NCBI GenBank assembly: GCA_016711265.1
Contig: JADJTI010000004.1
Span: 646,736-710,735 of the forward strand
Origin: Austwickia sp.
GTDB taxonomy: Bacteria; Actinomycetota; Actinomycetes; Actinomycetales; Dermatophilaceae
DNA length: 64,000 nucleotides
Direction of reading: 5' to 3'
Part shown: one piece after another, positions 32,405-40,628 of the stretch
How positions within the stretch are numbered: position 1 is the first letter of the stretch
Layout of the letters: each line of letters starts with the position of its first letter
Notes under the pieces: model-generated
Told to the model about the DNA's origin: nothing
What the model saw: only the letters and a program-made list of their open reading frames with translations
The model's database searches: none
Program-made: the position numbers and the translations under genes

Positions 32405-33883
32405 ATGTTCCTCATGAGCGGCGGAGGGGTCACCCCCGCGGCTGAGCTTGGGCTCGCCGCCGGGGCCGGGGTCGGTGAGACCTTAGCCCTCCTCACGCAA
32501 GCCCAGCGACTGGCCGATGAGGTACGCCGGCAAGCCGAGGGCGACGCTGCCAAGGCCTTCGAACAGGCCGAACAAGCCCGGCTGGAGACCGCCGCGGCCG
32601 CCGAGGAACTCCGGCAACTGACCGAGCAGATCGACCTCGCCCGCCGGGAGACCCACGACCTGGTCACCCGGGCCCGGGCCGAGGTCGACACCCTGATCGC
32701 CGATGCCACCGAGCAGGCCGCGCTCATCCGCGGCCAGGCCGCCCGGGCCGCCGAAGAGGCCCTGGCCGACGCCGAGCAGAGCTGCCGGGCGCTGCGCGAG
32801 GAGACCGAGGCTGCCGCGGCCGCGACGCGCGAGGCGGCTCGGCGCGACGCGGAGGAGATCCGCGAGCAGGCCACCGCCGCGGCCGTGGAGATCGAACGGG
32901 ACGCGGCCCGGCTCACCACCGAGGCCGAAGAGGCAGCCCAGGAGATCCGGGCGCGCGCGTCGGCCGACGCCGAAGCCCTCACCGCGGCTACCCGCGCGGA
33001 CGTCGACCAGCGTCGCCAGGAGTGCGAGGCCGAGATCGCCCGTCGAGCGGCCCAGGCGTCGCTGTCCGAGCAGCGCGCCGCCGACAAGGTGTCCGCCATC
33101 CTCGCGGACGCGCACACCCAGGCCGAGATCCAGGCGGCCGAAGCGGAGCGGGCGGCGGCCGCCGTACTCTCCCAGGCCGACGAACACTTCGCGTGGGCGC
33201 AAGTGGCGACCCGCGGAGTGGTGGCTCGCGCCGAGGCCGAAATGGCCCTGCGCGGGCGGATGCACCACCTCAGCACCTCCGAACGGCTGCACCGGGTACG
33301 CAGTCGGGCGGTCATCCTGCTGGCCACCGCCCGCGCCCGGGCAGCCCACCACATCTCCGAAGCCGACTCGCACGCGGGACGGCTACGCGAAGAGGCCCAG
33401 GCCGTCCTGGCCTCAGCGCGTTCGGAGGCCGAACAGATGCGCGCCGCGGCGGACCGTGAGTCCCAGACCCTGGTCTCGGCGGCACAGGGCCGCGCAGCCG
33501 AGATCGACGAGCGCGCCGCCCGGCGGATCGAGGAGGCCGAGCGCGCCGCCCGCCTCGTGCGTGAACGCACGGGTGAAGAGGCTCAACGCATGCACCAGGA
33601 AGCCTACGAGTACCACCGCTCGTCGCGGCTGGAGATCATGAAGCTCACCCAACAGGCCCAGGAGCGCGCCGACCGGATGCACGCCGACGCGGAGGCGGCC
33701 ACCCAACGCGCCCGGGACGAGATCGCCGGGCTGCTGGCCCAACGGGACAACATTTCCCGGCAACTCGAAGACCTGTCGGGCGTCATCGACGCCCTCAGCA
33801 TCCCTGAGCGCCTGCCGCAGGCGTCGGGCGCGCCCACACCACTGCCCACCGACCCAGCCAACGGCACCGAGGAGCAAGGATGA
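32405..33883 (+). CDS. Long alanine-rich coiled-coil protein
   Basis: The ~490-residue protein is almost one continuous coiled coil of Ala, Glu, Arg and Gln heptads from residue ~25 to 450, ending in a short Pro-rich tail. No catalytic domain is present. Starts at 32375, 32405 and 32414 are possible; none has a clear ribosome site. The stop overlaps the DivIVA-like gene by four bases. The arrangement recalls the Scy/FilP-type cytoskeletal coiled-coil proteins that organise polar growth in actinobacteria, but simple sequence bias makes homology hard to judge. Confidence 0.8.
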   Translation: MFLMSGGGVTPAAELGLAAGAGVGETLALLTQAQRLADEVRRQAEGDAAKAFEQAEQARLETAAAAEELRQLTEQIDLARRETHDLVTRARAEVDTLIADATEQAALIRGQAARAAEEALADAEQSCRALREETEAAAAATREAARRDAEEIREQATAAAVEIERDAARLTTEAEEAAQEIRARASADAEALTAATRADVDQRRQECEAEIARRAAQASLSEQRAADKVSAILADAHTQAEIQAAEAERAAAAVLSQADEHFAWAQVATRGVVARAEAEMALRGRMHHLSTSERLHRVRSRAVILLATARARAAHHISEADSHAGRLREEAQAVLASARSEAEQMRAAADRESQTLVSAAQGRAAEIDERAARRIEEAERAARLVRERTGEEAQRMHQEAYEYHRSSRLEIMKLTQQAQERADRMHADAEAATQRARDEIAGLLAQRDNISRQLEDLSGVIDALSIPERLPQASGAPTPLPTDPANGTEEQG

Positions 33884-35169
33884 CCACCGACCGCGAGGCG
33901 AGGATGTTCACGACCGTCTTCCGAGGGTTCGACCCTGCGGAAGTCGAATCGGCGCTCAGCGCGCTGCGGGAGGCGACGGCAGCCGCGAAGGCCGACAGCG
34001 CGCGGATCGAGGCGCGACTGTCGGCGGCCGAGTCCGAGCGCGACGACCTGCGCCGCCGCTTCTCCGATTCCCAGGCAAAATTGGACGCCCGGGACGCCCT
34101 GGACCAGGAAGCCGCTCAGTCGGTCTTCGTCCACCTGGGCAAGCGCATCGGCAGCATGCTCAGCCTCGCCGAAGCCGAGGCGGCCGCGTTGCGGACCGCC
34201 GCAGGCGTCGAGGCCGCCGCCATCCGTCAGGAGGCGGCCGAGGAGGCCGAGGTCATGCGCCAGCGCGCCGAGGCGGCGTCTGCAGAGGTGCGGGAGCGGG
34301 CCGAGACTGAGGCGGAGCAGACCGAGTTCGAAGCCAAACAGCGGGCCGCCGCCATGCTCGATGAGGCGATTCGCGACGCGAACGCTCGCCGGGAAGAAGC
34401 CGAGGCATACTTCGAGCGCCAGCGCGCCACCGCCGCCGCGGCCGCCGCCGAGTTCGAGCGGACCCTCGGGGAGCGCCGTGACCTGGCCGCCCAGGACTTC
34501 CAGGCCCAGATGACCGCTCAGGAAGAGGCGCTGCGCCGGGCCCAGGACCGCGTCATGACGCTGACCTCCGAGGGCGATCGGGAACGGCAGACCGCCGCCG
34601 AAGAAGCAGCTCAGCGGCTCTCGAGCGCGAAGCAGGAGGCCCAGGACCTGCTGGACTCCGCCCGCGCGCAGGCCGAACGCATCCGCCGCGACTCCGAGCG
34701 GGAACTGGCCGCTGCGATGGCCCGGCGCGACTCGATCACCTCCCAGCTCAGCAACGTCCGGAACATGCTGGCCACCTTCGGGGTGAGCACCGCCGGGGCG
34801 ATGGCCGCCGAGCTCACCCAGGCAGCCCTCGCCGATTCCGCGGCGCCCGTCGGCCCCCGGGTGCCCGACGACGCCTCGGGGCTCGTCCAGGGCGTCCCGG
34901 CGAATGAGATGCCGCTGGGCATCGTGTTCGACGACGACCTCGACGACGACCTCGGCGCCGACTCCGACGCCGGCCTCGAAGGCGCGCCGATGGCCACCGA
35001 GCTGGACGACGCGCAGGACGAGGAGCTGGACGACGAGATCGTGCAGGTCGAAAAGCGCAGCGGTGGCGAGGTCGAACTGCGCGACAATGACCGCGACGAC
35101 GACGATGCGGATGACGCGCCGGCGTCCCAGCGGGGGAAGTCCAACGCTGCGGGGGTCACGGCCGGCTGA
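33880..35169 (+). CDS. DivIVA-like coiled-coil protein with acidic tail
   Basis: The 429-residue protein opens with FTTVFRGFDPAEVESALSAL (residues ~10-29), the DivIVA-type N-terminal motif that senses membrane curvature. A coiled coil to about residue 300 follows. The last ~80 residues are very acidic, with runs such as DDDLDDDLGAD and DDAQDEELDDE, then a basic end. It is translationally coupled to the upstream coiled-coil protein, so the two likely assemble together at the cell pole or septum. The acidic tail is unusual for DivIVA proteins. Confidence 0.75.
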   Translation: MTTDREARMFTTVFRGFDPAEVESALSALREATAAAKADSARIEARLSAAESERDDLRRRFSDSQAKLDARDALDQEAAQSVFVHLGKRIGSMLSLAEAEAAALRTAAGVEAAAIRQEAAEEAEVMRQRAEAASAEVRERAETEAEQTEFEAKQRAAAMLDEAIRDANARREEAEAYFERQRATAAAAAAEFERTLGERRDLAAQDFQAQMTAQEEALRRAQDRVMTLTSEGDRERQTAAEEAAQRLSSAKQEAQDLLDSARAQAERIRRDSERELAAAMARRDSITSQLSNVRNMLATFGVSTAGAMAAELTQAALADSAAPVGPRVPDDASGLVQGVPANEMPLGIVFDDDLDDDLGADSDAGLEGAPMATELDDAQDEELDDEIVQVEKRSGGEVELRDNDRDDDDADDAPASQRGKSNAAGVTAG

Positions 35170-35291
35170 CGTCACGGCCTGGTCGTCGTACTCGCTGTGG
35201 CAACTCGCTGCCAACTGGCTGACAGCCGCTGACCGCTCGGGGGCAGCGGTAGGCGGTTGACCACCGCCACCCCGCGGGTCAGGCTGCGTCC

Positions 35292-35921
35292 ATGACCGCC
35301 ACGCACCCCGCCCGACTCTGGTTCGAGCTCGCCGCGGACGGACTGGTCGCGACCGCCGGTCAGATCACGCCGCAGGACCTGCCGCGACCCGGCCTCGGGG
35401 TGTGGACCGTTCGGGACCTGCTCGGCCACGCCTCGCGGGCCTTCAGCACCGTGGTGTCCTACCTGGCGGCGCCAGCGGATCCGAACGCTCCCTGGCTCGC
35501 CGAACCCACCGACTACTTCACCGCGGCCCTGCGCAGCACCGCGGCCGCCGAGCCCGCGCAGATCGCCGAGCGCGGCCGGGCGGCGGGGCGCGCCCTCGGC
35601 GACGATCCCGTCCGGGCCCTACGCGCACTGGCCGCCGACACCCGGGCGCTGGTCGCCGCGACCCCGGACCACGCGAGCGTGACCACCCCGTTCGGCACGA
35701 TGACGTTGACGGCGTACCTGCCGACCCGAGCGTTCGAACTCACCGTGCACGGCCTGGACCTGGCGCGGGCGGTCGAGGTAGCCCCCTGCACTGATCTGGC
35801 CCTGGCGGCGCGTGCGGCGTTGAGCCTGGTCGCGGCGCTGGCCACGACCGACCAGGCGGTGAGCGCGCTGCTCGCGCTGACCGGTCGCCACGGCCTGCCC
35901 GAAGGGTTCAGCCTGCTGTGA
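35292..35921 (+). CDS. DinB-fold, maleylpyruvate-isomerase-type mycothiol protein
   Basis: The 209-residue protein has the four-helix DinB/maleylpyruvate isomerase fold: LGVWTVRDLLGHASRAFSTV near residue 35 (a metal-ligand His), and PTRAFELTVHGLDLARAV near 145 with the second His. Such proteins act as mycothiol-dependent transferases in actinobacteria. The stop overlaps the polymerase gene start by four bases (GTGA). The substrate is unknown. Confidence 0.75.
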   Translation: MTATHPARLWFELAADGLVATAGQITPQDLPRPGLGVWTVRDLLGHASRAFSTVVSYLAAPADPNAPWLAEPTDYFTAALRSTAAAEPAQIAERGRAAGRALGDDPVRALRALAADTRALVAATPDHASVTTPFGTMTLTAYLPTRAFELTVHGLDLARAVEVAPCTDLALAARAALSLVAALATTDQAVSALLALTGRHGLPEGFSLL

Positions 35922-36994
35922 CCTGGTGGGTGCTCCACGTCGACATGGACCAGTTCCTGGCCGCCGTCGAACTGTTGCGCCGGCCCGAACTGGTGGGGTT
36001 ACCGGTCATCGTCGGCGGTCGGGGCGACCCGACGCAGCGCGCAGTGGTGTCCACCGCCTCCTACGAGGCGCGCGCGTTCGGGATCCGCTCGGGCATGCCG
36101 CTGAAGACCGCGGTACGCCGCTGCCCGGACGCGGTCTTCCTACCGGTCGATCTCCCGACGTACCAGGCGGCCTCGGAGCAGGTGATGGCGACGTTGCGGG
36201 CCCACCCCGGGGCCGTCGTCCAGGTGCTCGGCTGGGACGAGGCGTTCGTCGGCATCGACACCGACGACCCCGAGGACACCGCGCGCGGCCTGCAGCGGGC
36301 GGTGCTGGCGGCGACCGGCTTGCACTGTTCTGTCGGCATCGGCGACACCCTGGTGCGCGCCAAGATCGCGACGGATTTCGGCAAGCCCCGCGGGGTGTAC
36401 CGGCTGACCGCGGCCACCTGGCTGGACGTCATGGGTGAGCGGCCGGTGTCGGCCCTCTGGGGCGTCGGCGCTCGGACGGCGGACCGCCTGGAGCCGCTGG
36501 GCATCCGCACCGTCGCCCAGCTGGCGATGACCGAAGAGGCGCCGCTGATCGTCGAGTTCGGCCCGAACACGGGAGGCCACCTGCGCAACCTCGGCCGCGG
36601 GGGCACGAGCAACACCGTGGACGACGCACCGTGGGTGGCCCGGGCCCACGGCCACGAGAGCACCTATCAATGCGACCTCACCGACCCCGCGGACGTCGTG
36701 GCGGCCCTGCGAACCCTGGCTGACCAGGTCGTCGCCGACCTCCGTGCCGAGGGCCGGGCTTGTTCGCGGGTGCACCTCAAGGTCCGGTTCGCGCCGTTCT
36801 TCACGTTCACCAAGGTGCGCAAGCTGACCGAGCCGACCTACGACGCCGAGCTGATCGCCGCGACCGCGCTGGAACTCCTGCACCAGCTTCATGACACCCG
36901 CCCGATCCGGCTGCTGGGTGTCCGGGCCGAGATGGTGCCGCCCGAGGGCGGGTACGCCCCGCCGCGCACCCATGGACGACGAGGGGCTCCGTGA
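35918..36994 (+). CDS. dinB2: Y-family DNA polymerase, DinB2 type
   Basis: The 358-residue polymerase starts WVLHVDMDQFLAAVELL. The metal ligands are Asp9 and Asp107, with Glu108 in LGWDEAFVGID. Position 14, where most DinB enzymes have the Phe/Tyr steric gate that excludes ribonucleotides, is Leu14, as in mycobacterial DinB2, which readily inserts ribonucleotides. The thumb HhH region (LWGVGARTADRLEPLGIRTV) and little-finger domain follow. A C-terminal beta-clamp motif is not obvious. The GTG start overlaps the upstream gene. Confidence 0.9.
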   Translation: MTWWVLHVDMDQFLAAVELLRRPELVGLPVIVGGRGDPTQRAVVSTASYEARAFGIRSGMPLKTAVRRCPDAVFLPVDLPTYQAASEQVMATLRAHPGAVVQVLGWDEAFVGIDTDDPEDTARGLQRAVLAATGLHCSVGIGDTLVRAKIATDFGKPRGVYRLTAATWLDVMGERPVSALWGVGARTADRLEPLGIRTVAQLAMTEEAPLIVEFGPNTGGHLRNLGRGGTSNTVDDAPWVARAHGHESTYQCDLTDPADVVAALRTLADQVVADLRAEGRACSRVHLKVRFAPFFTFTKVRKLTEPTYDAELIAATALELLHQLHDTRPIRLLGVRAEMVPPEGGYAPPRTHGRRGAP

Positions 36995-37002
36995 CGCGGC
37001 AG

Positions 37003-37057
37003 CGTTGGGGAATCGTTGGGGAATTGCCGTCGCCATACCGGTGCGGATTCCCCAACG
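37003..37057. terminator. Inverted repeat between convergent genes (likely bidirectional terminator)
   Basis: CGTTGGGGAAT occurs as a direct pair (37003-37013, 37014-37024). The second pairs perfectly with ATTCCCCAACG at 37047-37057 across a 22-base loop. The site lies between the polymerase and the convergent thioesterase. No T-run follows, so a protein-binding site is also possible. Confidence 0.5.
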
Positions 37058-37066
37058 GTTCCGGGC

Positions 37067-37531
37067 CTACGCCCCCGACTCCGCCGGGAACACAGCCTCG
37101 GCCGGGAACACGTAGGTGCCCTGGGCGACCGCGGTCGGCTGACGCTCGTCGTCCACCCAGACGGTGGCCGTCCCGATCAGTTGGCGCCGACCGATCGATT
37201 CCAGCCGCGCCCGCGCCCGCAGCACCGGGCCCTGGGCCGGGCGCAGGTACCGGATCGACAACTCGGAGGTCACCGCCATCGGCTCGATCCGACCCAGCGC
37301 GGCGAACGAAAGGAACCAGAGCGTGGCGTCCGCCAGGCCGAACTGCACGGGCCCGCTGATGTACCCACCGGGGCGGATGTCGGCCGCATCGACGTCTCGG
37401 CGGGCCAGCGCCCAATCGGGTCCGAGTTCGGCGCACCGGTCGCGGGCTCCGGGAAAGAGCTCGGCCACCATCGCGTTGACCGCCTCGACGCTCACCCTGC
37501 GCTCGGCCTGCCGATCCGCCCTGCGATCCAT
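37067..37531 (-). CDS. PaaI-like hotdog thioesterase
   Basis: The 154-residue protein has the hotdog fold: GGYISGPVQFGLADATLWFLSF contains the usual helix with the catalytic Asp of PaaI-type enzymes, and ELSIRYLRPAQGPVLRARARL forms the central strands. It probably hydrolyses an acyl-CoA. It is monocistronic, converging with the polymerase gene and divergent from metA. Specificity is unknown. Confidence 0.82.
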   Translation of the reverse strand: MDRRADRQAERRVSVEAVNAMVAELFPGARDRCAELGPDWALARRDVDAADIRPGGYISGPVQFGLADATLWFLSFAALGRIEPMAVTSELSIRYLRPAQGPVLRARARLESIGRRQLIGTATVWVDDERQPTAVAQGTYVFPAEAVFPAESGA

Positions 37532-37656
37532 CTGCGCAGACTAGGGGTCCGCACCGCCCCTCGGACAGATGCCGCCACGAGTTTGCCGGTCAGCGGGCGC
37601 ACGCGTCACGATGCCAGGGTCGGCACGCTCCGCTCGCCGCCGGCAAGGAGGCCGTC

Positions 37657-38652
37657 ATGCCCGTGACCATCCCGCGCGACCTGCCCGCCCGCAGAACGCT
37701 GGAGTCCGAGAACGTTTTCGTGATGTCCGAGGACCGGGCCGGTCACCAGGACATCCGCCCCCTGCACATCGCCATGGTCAACCTGATGCCGACCAAGGTG
37801 GACACCGAGACCCAGGTGCTGCGCCTGCTGGGCAACACCCCCCTTCAGGTCCGGCTGACGTTGCTGCACATGACCTCCCACGACACCAAGAACACCGCCT
37901 CGCGGCACCTGGAGACCTTTTACGCCACCTTCGACCAGGTGCGCGACCAGAAGTTCGACGGCCTGATCATCACCGGCGCGCCCATCGAGACCCTGCCTTT
38001 CGAGCAGGTCGACTACTGGGACGAGCTGTGCGAAATCATGGACTGGAGCGCCGAGCATGTGTTCTCCACGTTGCACACCTGCTGGGGAGCTCAGGCGGGT
38101 TTGTACCGGCACTTCGGGGTCCCGAAGCACGAGCTGCCGGACAAGGTCTTCGGGATCTTCGAGCACCAGGTGTTGGTTCCGCATGCGCACATCGTCCGCG
38201 GGTTCGACGAGGTCTTCCTCGCGCCCCATTCGCGGCACACCGCGGTCAGTGCCCAAGACGTGCTCGATGCGGACGGGCTTGAGCTGATCGCCGTCTCCCC
38301 GCAGGCGGGGGTCTACCTGGCGACCAGTAGGGATCAACGCCAACTGTTCGTGACCGGGCACCCCGAGTACGAGCGGCGGACCCTGGAGGCGGAGTATCGC
38401 AGGGACGTCGAGCGTGGGCTCGACGTCGCGATCCCCGTGAACTACTTCCCGAACGACGATCCCGCGGGCAAACCGCCGTACACCTGGCGATCGCACGCCT
38501 TCCTGCTGTACGCGAACTGGCTGAACTACTACGTCTACCAGCGCACCCCCTTCGACCTGTCGGCGATCCCGTCGGTCACTGCGAGCGCTCAGGAGTTGCC
38601 GGCGTACGGCAGCCCCGATGAGGCGCCGCTCATCGACAACGACGCCGGATGA
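37657..38652 (+). CDS. metA: MetA-type homoserine O-acetyltransferase
   Basis: The 331-residue protein is a MetA family member with the nucleophile Cys142 in LHTCWGAQAGLYRH and His/Glu partners in VTGHPEYERR. The residue that sets acyl donor choice is Glu111 (GAPIETLPFE), as in Bacillus enzymes that use acetyl-CoA; E. coli, which uses succinyl-CoA, has Gly there. It catalyses the first committed step of methionine synthesis from homoserine. CAAGGAGG precedes the ATG at 37657. No SAM riboswitch is recognisable upstream. Confidence 0.92.
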   Translation: MPVTIPRDLPARRTLESENVFVMSEDRAGHQDIRPLHIAMVNLMPTKVDTETQVLRLLGNTPLQVRLTLLHMTSHDTKNTASRHLETFYATFDQVRDQKFDGLIITGAPIETLPFEQVDYWDELCEIMDWSAEHVFSTLHTCWGAQAGLYRHFGVPKHELPDKVFGIFEHQVLVPHAHIVRGFDEVFLAPHSRHTAVSAQDVLDADGLELIAVSPQAGVYLATSRDQRQLFVTGHPEYERRTLEAEYRRDVERGLDVAIPVNYFPNDDPAGKPPYTWRSHAFLLYANWLNYYVYQRTPFDLSAIPSVTASAQELPAYGSPDEAPLIDNDAG

Positions 38653-38885
38653 TCCTGCTCGACGTCGACGTCGTGGTGTACGCCGTGCAGCGTGGTTTCC
38701 CCGAACGCGGAGACGACGTCCCCGACGCCTTCCCGACCGCGGGTTCCACCGGTTTCCGGGGCTGAGCGTGATCCGCCCCGGAGACTGATCCCGCCTCGCG
38801 TCGCGGGCCCGGGCAGCGCCGTCCACAGGCCGGTGGCCTGCACGTTTCGCCGGGCCCCGGGTGCCGCCGTGTTAAGTTGGCGGGC

Positions 38886-40586
38886 ATGGCCGCCCCCGAG
38901 GAGCTGACCCCCGCCAGCGACTTCATCCGCGATCAAGTCCGCGCCGACCTCGCGGCCGGGACCTTCGGCGGCCGGGTCCAGACCCGGTTCCCCCCCGAGC
39001 CGAATGGGTATCTGCACATCGGGCACGCCAAGGCGATCTGCGTCGACTTCGGGATCGCGGCCGACTTCGGGGGGATCTGCCAGCTGCGGCTCGACGACAC
39101 CAACCCCGACACCGAAGAACACGAGTACGTCGAGTCGATCGTCGACGACGTGCGCTGGCTCGGGTTCGACCCGCCGATGCCGATCCTGCACGCCTCGGAC
39201 TACTTCGAGCAGCTGTACGCCTGGGCGGAACATCTCATCGAGGCCGGGCTCGCCTACGTCGACGACCAGGACACCGAGACCATCTCCGCGCAGCGCGGCG
39301 GGTATGGCAAGCCCGGCATCGAAAGCCCCCACCGGAACCGTTCGATCGCCGAGAACCTGGCGCTCTTCCGCGGGATGCGGGCGGGCGAATTCGCCGACGG
39401 CACCAAGGTGCTGCGGGCCAAGATCGACATGCAGCACGAGAACATGCAGCTGCGTGACCCCATCATGTACCGCATCCGCCGCGGGCATCACTACCGGACC
39501 GGCGACGCCTGGTGCATCTACCCGACGTACGACTGGGCCCATGGCCAGAGCGACGCGATCGAGGGCGTCACCCACTCGCTGTGCACCCTGGAGTTCGACA
39601 GCCACCGCCCGCTCTACGACTGGTACCTGGCGCAGCTGCCGCTGCCGCGCGAAGCGCCCAGGCAGACCGAGTTCGCGCGGCTCGAGCTCACCCACACGGT
39701 GACCAGCAAGCGCCGGCTCAAGCAGTTGGTGGACGAGGGGATCGTGGCGGGCTGGGACGACCCCCGGATGCCGACCCTGCGGGGGTTGCGCCGTCGCGGC
39801 TACCCCGCCGCGGCCATTCGAGATTTCTGCACCTACATCGGGCTGACCAGGACCAACAGCCGGCACAGCATCGAGCTGCTGGAGTCCTTCGTCCGTCGGG
39901 AGTTGAACCGTACGGCGCCGCGCCGGATGGCGGTGCTGCGTCCGTTGCGCCTGACGCTGACGAATTGGCCCACCGACGACGCCGGGAACCCGGTCGTGGA
40001 ATGGGTCGAGGTGGTCAACAACCCGGAGGACCCCGACGCGGGCAGCCGGCGCGTCCCCTTCACCGGAGACCTGGTCATCGAGACCGAGGATTTCGCGCTC
40101 GACCCGCCGCCGAAGTTCTTCCGGCTCTCACCCGGCCGGGAGGTCCGGCTGCGTGGCGCGTACTTCGTGACCTGCACGGAGGCGATCACCGACGCGCAGG
40201 GGCAGGTGGTCGAGGTCCGCGCGACGTACGACCCGGCCACCCGCGGCGGCAACGCCCCAGACGGCCGCAAGGTGAAGTCGACCATGCACTGGGTCTCGGT
40301 GCCGCACGCGGTGCCCGGTGTGGTGGCCCTGTACGACCGGCTGTTCAGCGCGCAAGCGCCCGGGGAACGCACCGGGGATGTGATGGACGACCTGTCGCCG
40401 CAGTCCCGCGAACTGCTCACCGGTGCGCTGCTGGAACCGGCGGTGGCGGACACCCCACCCGGGGCCGTGCTGCAGTTCGAACGGCTCGGCTATTTCGCGC
40501 ACGACACGCAGACGGCCATGCTGTTCCACCGCACGGTCGGGCTGAAGGACGAGTGGGCGGCCATCCAGCGCCGGGGCGGCGCCTGA
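38886..40586 (+). CDS. glnS: Glutaminyl-tRNA synthetase
   Basis: The 566-residue enzyme has the class I HIGH motif in NGYLHIGHAKAICVDFG (residue ~40) and the KMSKS-equivalent VTSKRRLKQLV near residue 276. The anticodon-binding beta-barrel domains of GlnRS lie in the C-terminal 230 residues, including PPKFFRLSPGREVRLR. It charges tRNA-Gln directly. Many actinobacteria lack it and use the GatCAB pathway, so its presence is informative. The ATG at 38886 matches the family start. It converges on thrC. Confidence 0.92.
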   Translation: MAAPEELTPASDFIRDQVRADLAAGTFGGRVQTRFPPEPNGYLHIGHAKAICVDFGIAADFGGICQLRLDDTNPDTEEHEYVESIVDDVRWLGFDPPMPILHASDYFEQLYAWAEHLIEAGLAYVDDQDTETISAQRGGYGKPGIESPHRNRSIAENLALFRGMRAGEFADGTKVLRAKIDMQHENMQLRDPIMYRIRRGHHYRTGDAWCIYPTYDWAHGQSDAIEGVTHSLCTLEFDSHRPLYDWYLAQLPLPREAPRQTEFARLELTHTVTSKRRLKQLVDEGIVAGWDDPRMPTLRGLRRRGYPAAAIRDFCTYIGLTRTNSRHSIELLESFVRRELNRTAPRRMAVLRPLRLTLTNWPTDDAGNPVVEWVEVVNNPEDPDAGSRRVPFTGDLVIETEDFALDPPPKFFRLSPGREVRLRGAYFVTCTEAITDAQGQVVEVRATYDPATRGGNAPDGRKVKSTMHWVSVPHAVPGVVALYDRLFSAQAPGERTGDVMDDLSPQSRELLTGALLEPAVADTPPGAVLQFERLGYFAHDTQTAMLFHRTVGLKDEWAAIQRRGGA

Positions 40587-40592
40587 GCAGGC

Positions 40593-40628
40593 GCGCTACC
40601 CGAGACGCTCGCGCTACCCGAGACGCTC
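40593..40628. repeat. 18-bp tandem duplication between glnS and thrC
   Basis: GCGCTACCCGAGACGCTC occurs twice in direct succession. The second copy contains the last codons and stop of thrC on the minus strand; the first lies just beyond and repeats that stop. It looks like a recent slippage event. Confidence 0.8.

Noticed and set aside
33604..35214. Minus-strand frame of 536 codons over the coiled-coil genes
   Set aside because: Antisense to Ala/Glu-rich coiled coil, producing Leu/Gly/Arg-rich sequence with no fold signature.
37532..37656. SAM riboswitch upstream of metA
   Set aside because: The leader is GC-rich and has short hairpins but I find none of the conserved SAM-I, SAM-II or SAM-IV core sequences.
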